From IMG/VR virus record IMGVR_UViG_3300048037_000187, positions 1 through 21,127 of that record: a stretch of 21,127 nt of DNA. One strand, 5' to 3'. Numbering within the stretch: the stretch's first letter is position 1; each line of letters starts with the position of its first letter. The notes under the pieces were generated by a model. The model had not been told where the DNA came from and ran no database searches. It worked only from the letters and a program-made list of their open reading frames with translations. This DNA comes from a virus. Below are positions 1 through 11,400 of this stretch, one piece after another. A program made the position numbers and the translations under genes.

Positions 1-1114
1 ATGGTGTATAGTTTGGAACTAATGATGCCCATGCAGCATTACCACTGATACTAGCATCAAACTGTGTACAACTAGCACCACCAATACCACATCTGTTTTC
101 AGTTTTACATGACATCTCACCGTTATACGTGATGTTACCACATTGTCCTGATGCAGCACCGCCAGGTACGTAGATTGGAAATCCTGTAGTAGATTTTGTA
201 CCTAGAGTGGAACATTCATATTGCAATGTAGTTCCTGTTGGTACACCAGATCCTGCTGGATCTAGCTCAGGGATATCACCAGGTATCAAACACTTAGATG
301 TCTGATCAAAGTTACAACCTGACCAACAACCACCAAACCATGTGTGAACCTCAGGAGGAGGACTACTAAAGAATCCAAAACATGATACTGTTATAACTCT
401 CTGTTGTCTTGATGCAACTATCGCTGATGCTGCTGCCTGACATAATGGTTGCTTAGTGTTATTTACCCATGGCATGATACACAAACTAGACTTAGATGAG
501 TATGAGTTTCTACCAAACAAACCAAATTCATTTGTTGATGATGCAGTCCTTGATCTTTTACCATCATGGAAGTGAGCATGTGGTTGGAATGCTGTTGCTA
601 ATACTTCTGTCTCTTCTGTGTAGTTACCACTAGACTTAGTGAATCCAGGTTGTCCTGTAATTTCAATTGTCTGTGATGGCAGGAAGAAATTACCTTGATA
701 CTGTACAGTAAATGTAGTACCAATATTACTGGTTACATCTAGTCCTACACCAGATTTAGTTATCTCTTGTCCTGCGTCATTGTCCAAATATGTGTCAAGA
801 TAAGTTCCTAAGTTTGATGAAAATGATGTCTTTGTAGACTTTGATCCAAGATCTGGCACTTGAAATTGATTGTCAAGTAATGTTGTATCTGGTTTTTTAT
901 ATCTACAGTTTATACCTGTGCCTAATATGGTAGCAAGTTCTGGAAATACTTCTGCCTGATAGACTGCACCATCACATCTCAAATAACCAGCAGGAAGAGT
1001 TTGTGCTAAAGTAGGATCCTCTGGGTCTGATGATGATAATTGATTAGACCAGTTTATAATAGAACCAGTAAGAGTTCCTAATTTTCCTTTTTCTTTTGAA
1101 TATAATACTGCCAT
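1..1114 (-). CDS. Tail-collar domain adhesin, cysteine-rich, 3' end outside the window
   Basis: An open frame runs from the ATG at 1114 to the left edge without a stop, so 371 residues are visible and the C-terminus is missing. Residues 42-90 carry the tail-collar (T4 gp12-type) signature: AGYLRCDG at 42-49, a FPELATILG segment at 57-65 and FQVPDLG at 84-90. A PHAHFHDG run at 178-185 resembles the HxH metal-binding pairs of trimeric phage fibres and spikes. The visible part has 13 cysteines (47, 70, 212, 225, 245, 263, 267, 275, 301, 325, 336, 342, 349), eleven of them after residue 210, which is unusual for a phage adhesin. The start overlaps the stop of the upstream collar gene (TAATG), so the two are probably translationally coupled. 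The inferred role is a short tail fibre or receptor-binding component at the baseplate. The domain call is fairly secure, the role less so. Confidence 0.72.
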   Translation of the reverse strand, partial: MAVLYSKEKGKLGTLTGSIINWSNQLSSSDPEDPTLAQTLPAGYLRCDGAVYQAEVFPELATILGTGINCRYKKPDTTLLDNQFQVPDLGSKSTKTSFSSNLGTYLDTYLDNDAGQEITKSGVGLDVTSNIGTTFTVQYQGNFFLPSQTIEITGQPGFTKSSGNYTEETEVLATAFQPHAHFHDGKRSRTASSTNEFGLFGRNSYSSKSSLCIMPWVNNTKQPLCQAAASAIVASRQQRVITVSCFGFFSSPPPEVHTWFGGCWSGCNFDQTSKCLIPGDIPELDPAGSGVPTGTTLQYECSTLGTKSTTGFPIYVPGGAASGQCGNITYNGEMSCKTENRCGIGGASCTQFDASISGNAAWASLVPNYTP

Positions 1115-2421
1115 TAGTATGCTCTGATGATATACAGTACGACTAAGGATGGTGTGTTAGGATTAATCTGTACACTCAATCCTCTGTCTACATCTATTGG
1201 TTCTAAGTTTCCAGTAGTCATATTATTTATGAGTATAGTGTTAGGTAAATTCATTTGTCCTAACGTCATTGCAATATCAATAGTGAAATGATTGTGAGAT
1301 CCTAATGAGTTAGCAGTGAATGCATCACCAGTATGATTTAATGTGGTAGGATATGGAAAATCTCTACCAACTGCCTCTGGAGGTACGCCAAAATAATCTC
1401 CCTCATCAGTAGTTGGAGGAGTAGAACCATTACCTCTTCTTGCTAATGGAACTTGATCAGATACATAATAGTTTCTTTGTCCTAAGTATGTGCCAGGTGG
1501 TGGAAATGGAGCAGTAACTGCTGGTTGTTGTACTGGTACAATACATGAGTTGTCATCTTGATATGAAACTGTTTGTCCATATGCCTGTACTGTCCTAGGA
1601 ACTGATGGCACTGCTGGAATTACGTTGGAAGCATTACCAAAATGTTTATGGTTATTTAATGATGGAAGTGAATCAACAGCAGGGTCATATGCAGTCCATG
1701 TAACTACACCAGGATCATATCTATCTGCTAATGGTTCAGCAGCGGTAGCACCCGTGTCAGATCCCGTTGTATATTCTGAACTTGCAACTTCAAAATATCC
1801 AGCATCAAATAATCCAAGATAACCACCACCTATTTCTACTGATGGATAAAAACCATCTGGTGGTCTTGGGTGTGTATGTGTTGCAGTATGTTCAACACCT
1901 AGTTTTCTAGGTATAGTTCTAATGGTATCAAAATATGATGGAGGTTCGAGAGTAATACCTTTTATCTTTCCTGCTAGTTCAGACTCAACTGCTGCTTGAA
2001 ATTGTACATCAATATATGATAGTACATTTGATAATGGTTGCTGACCCTCAAATCCATTCAGTGAAACATAAGGTCCTATGACCTGTAATTCTTGTGGAGT
2101 TAATTGATTACTTTCTAAATCTATGAGTGCTTGTTGATTTAGTGTTGGTAGATTAAACACATCATCATCGTTATAGGATGGATATGAATTTGATATACCA
2201 ATAAATGGTTGACCAGTCTCTACTATAGGACCGTATAAATTACCCAATATTTGTGCCAATAAAGGATAATCTCTTGCTTTGAGTTGACTACCATTACAGA
2301 CGATCCAACCTTTCGGTATGGCATCTGGAGACAGTGCTGACTCACTTGTACTACCAGTCCATGGCATTATTGTGCCTATGGGACTGGCTTTCTGTGCTTT
2401 TATACGGTTGTAACTTGGCAT
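1114..2421 (-). CDS. Tail-collar domain adhesin (short tail fibre-like)
   Basis: A 435-residue protein with a phage tail-collar domain near the N-terminus: KGWIVCNG at 37-44, a YPLLAQILG segment at 52-60 and VFNLPTL at 88-94. This is the fold found in T4 gp12 and in microcystin-dependent-type proteins. The last residues (SLVVLYIIRAY) match the usual 'P-x-L-x-L-x-YIIR' ending of collar proteins. Histidine pairs occur at THTHP (181-185), HKH (258-260) and HNH (376-378). In T4 gp12 an HxH motif binds a metal ion on the trimer axis, so these are candidate metal sites. The start is fixed by GGAGG eight bases upstream, which lies in the last codons of the giant virion gene; the gap between the two genes is three bases. 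It overlaps the following collar gene by one base. Likely a trimeric receptor-binding fibre; confident on the domain, less on which T4 protein it replaces. Confidence 0.8.
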   Translation of the reverse strand: MPSYNRIKAQKASPIGTIMPWTGSTSESALSPDAIPKGWIVCNGSQLKARDYPLLAQILGNLYGPIVETGQPFIGISNSYPSYNDDDVFNLPTLNQQALIDLESNQLTPQELQVIGPYVSLNGFEGQQPLSNVLSYIDVQFQAAVESELAGKIKGITLEPPSYFDTIRTIPRKLGVEHTATHTHPRPPDGFYPSVEIGGGYLGLFDAGYFEVASSEYTTGSDTGATAAEPLADRYDPGVVTWTAYDPAVDSLPSLNNHKHFGNASNVIPAVPSVPRTVQAYGQTVSYQDDNSCIVPVQQPAVTAPFPPPGTYLGQRNYYVSDQVPLARRGNGSTPPTTDEGDYFGVPPEAVGRDFPYPTTLNHTGDAFTANSLGSHNHFTIDIAMTLGQMNLPNTILINNMTTGNLEPIDVDRGLSVQINPNTPSLVVLYIIRAY

Positions 2422-2424
2422 TTA

Positions 2425-5400
2425 TTATACCTCCATTAACCACCAACCTTGTACGCTGGTTGGGATGCCTATTTGATCATTACTATCGGTTGCACCAAGA
2501 TATACTAATGCGAATCCTGCGTTAGGAGTCTGAACTACAAGTTCACCAGATGGATATGGAGTTAATCTATCTCCAAATAGTGTTCCTGTTGAGTCACCTT
2601 GTATTGGTGTTCCACTAGTCTCAGGAGTTCTGATAACTAATGTTGTGTCATACTTCAAGTTACCACCTACATCAATCATTCTTACAACATCACCTGTTTG
2701 TGGTGCTGCTGGTAGTGTAACAATTAATGTTTGTGTATTCTGAACATTGACCATGTATATTATATTTGCAATCAATGATAGATCTGCTTCTGGTGACGCT
2801 GCGGATAAGTATCTTGTATGTCTTGCACCACTTGATGTAGTGAAGTTTGTTAATCCGAATGCATCAATCGAACGATCTTGTTTGATAGTGTATTCACTAC
2901 CACCATTTATACCTAGATTCTGTACTGAGAATACATCTGACTCTGTTGGTGATGCTGATGATACACCTGTGACTGTTAGAGTTGTCTTAGCAGTTACGTT
3001 ACCTAAGTTGTCAACTGAGAATGATGGTGTGCAATTTAATGTTAGGAGAACGTTTTCTGGGCAGGATGATGGATATAAGAAGAAGTCTCCTCTAGCAAGT
3101 ACACCAGCATCCCAATATAATAGACCTTGGTGATCAGCATGTCCGTCATCATTAACAAAGTGGAATAGTTTTGTCTGTTTAACACTATCGTAAATTACAA
3201 AGTTACCACCCGCTAGTGTTAGGTTATCTGTGACATTTAGACTACCCTCTCTATATGACTTAGCACCATCACCAACTTGCTCATTCATCACTGATGTATG
3301 AGTCTTACCATATAATCTACCAGTTACAATTCCAAGAATTTCAACACCAGTAGTTGTATTTCTAAATCTTAACCACTGTTTGTAGTCCAGTTTAGATTGT
3401 GAGATATATCCTCTCTCTAGTATTACAGAGAGATAATCATTACTTACACCAGCAACTAATCTTTGTCTGATCTGAGCATCAGTTACGAGAGATTGTGTCT
3501 CATGTTTGATAACTCTTCTAACAACATCAGCAGCACTGTGACTCATGTTGACTGTTCCTTCCTGTGCTCTAGTTGCAACGATTGTATTCGTTCCATCTAC
3601 AACATCAGTGATTGTCATAAATTCAATCTGACCAGTTACACCTGTGAATGATGCTAGAGGTCCTACAGCAATTAAGTCTCCTATCGCAAACTTACCAGTT
3701 CCTTCTCCAAGAGATTGAACTGCAATCTGTAAAACAGATGCACTGTTACCAGCAGCAGTTGATATAATAGTTGTATTAGGACCATTACCCTGTATTGACT
3801 GTGGATCTGCGTAGTAACCATATGTGATTATCTCTGATGCATTCAATGCTGTTGGTAGATCAGCATTTGTAAGAATACTACCACTGCTAGACCATGCTAA
3901 GTTGACATCAAATCTACCAGCATGTGTTCCGATTGTTGTTGTTCCTGAGCATGTATCAACATCAAATGTAGTGTTGAGTCCACCATCAGTTGTAGTCAGT
4001 CTTTCGTTCCTGCTTGCTCTGAATGTAGTTCCAGTTACTGACTGTGCTCCAATAATATTGGATGTTAAGTAAATAGCACCACCAAATACAAAGTCAACAG
4101 CAGTATCTTGTAGTAAAAAGAGTGGTGATGAATCTGTAACGACAGATAGAACATCGCCCTTCTTAATATCATTGATTGTCTTACCAGAAGTTGTAATTGA
4201 TACGTTAGTAATTACATTTGATCCAGCAGCAGCATCACCTAAGAATGAAATATCACTGAGAGTACCACATCCACCAGACATATTGAGTGATGAATTGATT
4301 GTAACAATAGAACCAGGTACGGCTGGGTTACCAATTTGTACCTCACCTGTTACAGAGTTAACTTCAAATACATCTAAGTCTGGGTCAGCACAATTAGAAA
4401 CTCTAAACTTCTGTACTTGCTGATCTAATGATGTAATAACCTTGATATATTCTGGAACTTTTGGTGAATCATCTCTGTCAACAATGATGTAATCATTGCT
4501 TGTTAGATTACCACCAAACTCAGATAAGTATACACTATCAGTTGCACTGGTATCATTGTCAAGTGCTTGCTCTGTCCATGTAGCATCAAACTGTACGTTA
4601 ACCTTGTATATTGGTGTAGTATCAACGTGATTACTTAATACACCACCAAATGCACCAAATGGTTGACGCTTGACTTTGATGTAGTAAGGTGCTTCACTTA
4701 TTCTTGTAAGTTCTACAACTTGTAGAATCTCTGGATGACTGGTTGCAGATGATCCTGCACCAACAGTAGCACTATCAACTATGATATAGTCGTTAGTTCC
4801 AAAGTATGGATCGCCATTTGCTTTGACTGGAGCAAACTTAAGTGGTAAGTAGTACTCATCGCCAGATAGACCAGATAATATAATTGGTTCAACTGCTCCA
4901 CCAGTATTGATTGAGTTCTGATATGATGCTCCACCCCATTGTCCTGCACCAGCAGTATCAACTTGGTTGTATCCTTCTTCGTTTGTCTGTTTTACGAGTA
5001 CATTTAAGATGTCAACGTTCTTATTGAATAATGCCTGTGATATAATACCATCTTCATGTGAAACTATATCTGTTCCTAACTGTGCTCTTCCACCAGTAAA
5101 TGCGAATGATGCAACACCACCACAAAGATGGACATCACCATTAAACTTAGCAGATGCAATAACTTCTAACTGGTTATTGATAGTAGTCTTACCACCCTGA
5201 CCAGCGACATTAATTTCAGATGCGTTAGTAGCAAAGTTAATGATTGAAGGTCCTCCAGAGTTGGAGAAGAAATCAACCTGTGATGCTTGAGACTTAAGTT
5301 CAACAGTATCACCACTTGCTCTGCGGAATCCTAACCACATATCACCATCAACTCTCAAGTTTCTAGTCTTGATCTTGGTGTATGATAAGTCTTCGTTAGT

Positions 5401-8400
5401 GTTAGCATATGCACCACCAATTTCTACCTTAGAAATGCTAGTGCCAGCACTGTCAGGTGTTGCACCTAACCATAGGTTACTGTGTGCAGATGAACCACCA
5501 ACATATATGAACTGATCTGCAGTGCTATCATTGAATAGATTAGCAGTTGTAACCTGACTACCTATGTTTAATGTACCAACGAATGTAGTATCATCGACTA
5601 GGTTAAATGTTCCTGTTGTCTGTGATGTTCTGATCTCAGCAATTACACCATCGCCATTAACTTCGATGTCATGCTCAAATCTAGCATCAGCAGTGAATCT
5701 TGATGTTCCTGCTACAACCAGAGCTCTGTCTAGGTTAGCATTACTTACATTGATACCAACACGACCACTGTTTGTAGTTGCTATTCTGAATACTGATATG
5801 TCATTAGGAGCAGAACTATCTCCACCAACTAATAATGCATTGTCAACAGCAGTCTTATCACGATCAGCAAACTGTGTATGCTGTAAGAAGTCAGCAGTTG
5901 TTCTACCACTGATGAATGCTGTACCAACAACATCTAAGTTAGCACGTGGATCTGTTGTAAGGTTATCAACAAACGCATTTTCATATGCACTGTGTGGTGC
6001 TCTTGCGACTGTGTTAATACCTAACTTGTAATCACCAATAGTTTCTGTCTCTGTTCTTAATGCTTCACCACCTAATACACCAACTTCCTTGAAGTTAGAG
6101 TTAGAGAACTCAATGGTAGGTGCTGTCGCTCCTACAGCAGTTCCAGCAATGATTGTCTCCCATGGTTGTGTTGCCTGTGGAATCTGATCAATAACTTGGA
6201 AATGACAGTAGTTATTTGTTGGTGAGAATGGATCGCCAGGTTTAGCAGCATATATCTGCCATGTTAGATTTAATCTAGGATCATAGTAGAAGTTCTTAAT
6301 TCTAATCTGTGAACTAGATGTAATTCCAATCTCTTGGTTAGTAAGAGCAACGCCACTATTAAAGTCTCTGAACTCTAATTTAACAACGTTTGATCCATCA
6401 AACACAATATTGTCAATACTATTGTTAGCAATCTGTGCAAAGTAGTTAGCGAGGATCCAACCAAGAGAACCACTCTTACCTATTTCAGATCCCTTAAGTA
6501 ATACATCGCCTGTTTTTGCTAGTACACCACCATAATTTACAAACTGTCCTGCGTTTATTCTAGATCCGCCGTTTGCAATCAATGGAGATTGATTAGGTGT
6601 GATGTTAGAAGCAACACCCGCTACAGTATGTGTCTGGAATAAGTATCCCTGACCATTACCTCTAGCATTAAACTGGAATACAGCAGATTTAATTGTGTTC
6701 TTACTAATTCTGATGTCACCCTCAGTTGGAGGTGAGAATGAAGTTCTGTCTAGTCCTTCATCCTGTTCTAGTTGTGTAACTGGATCAACAGATGTGACAT
6801 TTGAACGAATGATCAAAGCATCACGTGCCTGTGTAAGATCAGAATCTTGAACAGCAATGGTGATAGGTGATTCAAATGTGTTCACCAATTCACCGTCACC
6901 ACCAACAACTGTAATATTCTGGTTGAATGTTACAGGAGTATCGAAGGTAGTAACTAATCCTCCTAGTGTATCATCCTCATCTCCATCATCTACAAGTGTT
7001 GCCCTGTCTATGAATGTCTCTTCACCAGTGATAGCATTGATTCTTCTGTTACCAATATACAAGTCACCTTGTGAGTTGATACCAGTGTAGAATACAATAC
7101 CACCGTCTTGTTTCTTGGACTGTGCGTAGAAGTCTTCGTCTGGTGTGAGTACAACTTCTTGTCTTGCTGGTAAACCAGTACTGTAGTTACCTGGACCGAA
7201 ACCGAGGTATTCAAATGTGTGGTTTCCTGCTCTTGCGATAGATGGTCGTCTAAGTTCGACGTAGTATTTCGTATCTGTTATTGATACAGCACCATTACCA
7301 CCAATCGGTATCTTTCTTTGTTCAGATCCTGATGCAGCGTTACCACTTTGTGCTTCAATTGTATATGATCTTTCGATAAACGCTGGTTGTTCTGTCAAGT
7401 CTGCAACCATTTCTCTGGTTGTTGATCCTTTGAAATCGTTGACTGTAACAGCACCATGTACATAGTTATCAGCAGCAGAGTATGCTTGTGGTGGATCAAT
7501 TAATCCAGCATAGTAATCTTTCTCTTTCTGTGTTGTACCAGAGTTGTTGAACCAAAGAGGATCGTTTCTATAGTTTAGAGGATATAGTTTACCGACTGGT
7601 TGTGAGAACTTAAACTTCTTAAAGTTGTTAGTTACACCAGCACCAGTTGGGAATGGTGAGATATTACCACGTAGTGCAGTTAGATAGTAAATACCATCCT
7701 GCTGACCTGAGATACGTTGTTGTAATGTCTCATATCCGAAGATATAGAATGTATCTTCAATAACACCAACATCATCAACACTATCAACATAGTATTCTAC
7801 ACCAGCGTCATCTTGTATTCTGTCGCCAGGTGTGATTGTGTAAACGTTCGCACCGTTTTGCTTGTAGAAAAACTGGGGATTATTTTTTGCAATTTGGGTC
7901 TTAAGAGGTAGTGATTTGCCCATATCCTGATCCTCTAGCATGTCAGCAAAGACTGTGCCTTGAGTAAATCTTGTATTGGCGTACTCACTATAAACTAGAT
8001 CACCACCACGAATATTCTTGATGATAATATAATGCTCACCATTTATGGTGTAGTAAGCATGGATATTTGCAAGACCTGATGAGTTACCAGCAAATGAAAC
8101 TGCGTTGGTAGATGATGCAAGATTATTTACTTTGCTTGTTACGAAGTTACCACCCTGTGGTGATGTGATCTTAACTGTAGTAAATGTCTCGTTTCTTAAG
8201 CCAGGGAAGTTCTTAGTATCGACACCATGATCAAATAGTGTTAGTTCTAAGTATTCAATGCTGTCATCTAATATGTCCTTAACTTTACGTCCAGACTCGA
8301 TTGTTGCTTGGATACCAGATGTGAACTTAGCAAATGCTCTGTATTCAATACCAGCACCTGTTGTGTCTCTTCTGTATGGATCGTATGATCCAGATGTATC

Positions 8401-11400
8401 ACCAATAAATTCACCAGCATCAACTGGGTTCTGGAATCTAGCACCATATACACTACCAACAACTGGTTTTAGTAGGATCTTCTGTGGTACTAACTTACGT
8501 GTGTCGTCAGTTCTAGTCTTAATAACAAATCCATTGATAGGATCTCTAGCGTTCTGTAAGTAACTAGGAATAACCATACGAAGTTTGTATGTTCTCTCAT
8601 CAGCAATACGATTGTCTTCTAGACGCTGATACCACATGTCAGTGGATCTTTGTCTGTCTGCGTAGTCTGACTCCTTAATTCTCCAGAATATATTATTTTT
8701 CTTGACGTTATCTGGTTGTCCAGTAACTTCATCCCTACATTGAATGTACCATTTACCACTTGTTGCGGTAGCGTCAGTAAAGCCAGGATCAAACTTCATT
8801 GGTGAACGACGTTTGTTAGCAAATACATCAAACTTAGTTCCACTCTGACCAGATGCAAATGTAATTGGATTTACATTGTTAATAGCATCAGCATGTGACT
8901 TGTGTAATGTGATTACCTTACTGTTCTGGTAACGAGTGAAGAACTCAACGTTAGGATTAATTCTACCGATAGCAGAATTTTGTGGATCAGTAACTGCAAC
9001 AGATGAATCATTTGCATAAGTTGTAGAAACTAGAGGTAGTACACCACCTTCTACTGCTCTGATGAATGCTTTCTGTGGAGTTGTTCCTGCATTTGGTACG
9101 TCAAATATATGTGAAACGTTGGTCATAATACCAGCGTTGACTGTATTTGTTAACTCTGCACTGTAGTTGTGTAGATCATACTTGTCATCAAGAACGAATT
9201 GATAAAGATCAATCTCAACATCCTTGTCTATACTATCTGTCTCAGATGCATAGATGTAGATACCAGCAGCAGCATTTTCTTTGGATGTTGCAAGCATCAA
9301 TCTAGTCTGATCACTACCATTGAATAGTGTTGTTGCACCATAGTTTTCTGGTTGTGTAACTCTGCCTGGTGCGATTACATAATATGTTCTGTTAGTTTCA
9401 AATCCATTTGGTAGTCTAACAAGACGCTTGTCAACATCAACATACTTACCAGTTACTTGATCGAAACGGGGTCTTGGAACTAATCTTACGGGAGTTCCAG
9501 TCTCAAAGTTATGTGGGTTTGAAGGACCTGTACCAGCAACGTCAATTGTGAATAGTGTTGCTCTAGATGATAACAGTGCAGTGTTGACTGTTTGTTCTTG
9601 TCTAGTGACTGTGCCAAGACCACTGTTAATAATAGTAGTGATGTTACCGACTAATGTTTCAATGGCGTTTGCTGTTCCTGCACACTCTCTACTTGATGGT
9701 GATGTGGTTGTATCAGCAATAACTTCAGGACCTTCTGACTCAGGACCTACAGTCACAGTTGTTGGTAATGTGTCTGCCCAGATACCATTTTCATATACAA
9801 AGTATAGATCAATTGTTGTGCTATTCTGTAGTGCGTTTACAGTCACACCCTCAGTCAATCTAGAACCATTGACACCAAGTTCAACTTGTGTGTTACTTAC
9901 AATTCTCTTGACATATGTTCCTTGTGGTATTGTTGTGTAAACTGGAGTTGGACTGTTACCTAGTAAGCCAGGTGCATTGTCTCCATCACGATAAGATCCA
10001 GCAGTGTATTCAACAACACTCATACCTATGATAATACCACGAGTATCGTTAACATCTACAATTGCAGAACCAGAGTTAGTTGAACAATTATATGCTAGAA
10101 CATCGAAGTTTCTCATGGCAGCAGTTGCCATCTGTCCAACGTAATCCCATGCGTCTAGTGTTTCTGTCTTCTCCCCATCAATGTATTCTAGATTGTTACC
10201 AACATAATATGCTTCACCAGCCTGTATACTGTTTAAGTTACCACCAAGTCTAAGGTCATTAACAACAGCATCAACGATGTATGTGACATCACGGAAACAC
10301 TTGGATGCTTCGTTATTGATTGTAAAGTCACCTGTGTTGAGTACGGGTAGACCAGCAAGTGTCCCGTCAGTGATTGCGTCATTGAGAATATCAAATAGAA
10401 CCTCAATAGAACTACGAACGTTAGCACAATCCCATTCACCATTGTTTAGTGGAGGTAGAGCATCTAAATTACCATCATTAATAGAGTTGCAAAGGATGTC
10501 AAGTAAAGCATTGACTGTTGCACAAACATCAGAGCAGTTACCATCCTGATATGTGGATGGTTGATACTTACCAGCAGATCTTGGATATGCATGTGATGTC
10601 TTGTTCTGATCTTTAGTACATGTAAAGATGAGTGACTCTTCCTTCAATTTAATTGATGTACCAGATGCTAGACTATGGTTACCTATAGTCAATGCAAGTT
10701 GTCCACTTGTTTGATCATATACAGCATTTGATACGTTATGCTCAACTAATGGTGATGTGCCAACGTTAATTGTAATACTATAAGTTGTAACAGCAGTTGG
10801 GTTTACATTCTGTCCCTGTACTGGGTCACTTGCTCTAGGATATGTCTTAGTAGTTCCATACTGATCCATTCCACATGAGAATGTGAGTGAGTTATCATCT
10901 AATGATAGTGAATCACCTGTAGTTACGCCATGAGCAAATCCAAAGTACATTACCAATAGTCCACTTGTTGCATCATATGTTGCGTTGGTTGGTGTTATTT
11001 GTGCACCGTTAACAACATTGACTGCACCAGTTGTAGCACTTACAAACTTATGATCATAGTTACCACCAGATATGACTGCACCTGACTGTGCAGCAACAAA
11101 TGTATGGGCGTATTGTTCGCCCGCTGGTGATGCACCAACGTTAATTGTAATTGATGTTGCAGTTGCAGATAGTATGTTGAGTGCTGTGTTCCAACCAGGA
11201 TCTGCACCATCAGCAGTTGTCCTTTGTATACCATTAAGATTACCAACGCCAGCATCAGTTCCGATTGCTCCGATGATGATGTCCATCAATGAGTCAACAG
11301 CAGCGACTGCTGAACCACACTTAGGTAATAGTTCCTCATCATCCCAGTCGTCTACGATTGTATTGTCAATGATTTGTGTTAGATCGTTACCAGCAGAAAC

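Noticed and set aside
1625-2525. Plus-strand open frames at 1625-1822 and 2334-2525 over the collar gene
   Set aside because: They are antisense to a gene with a clear domain and ribosome site; no independent support.
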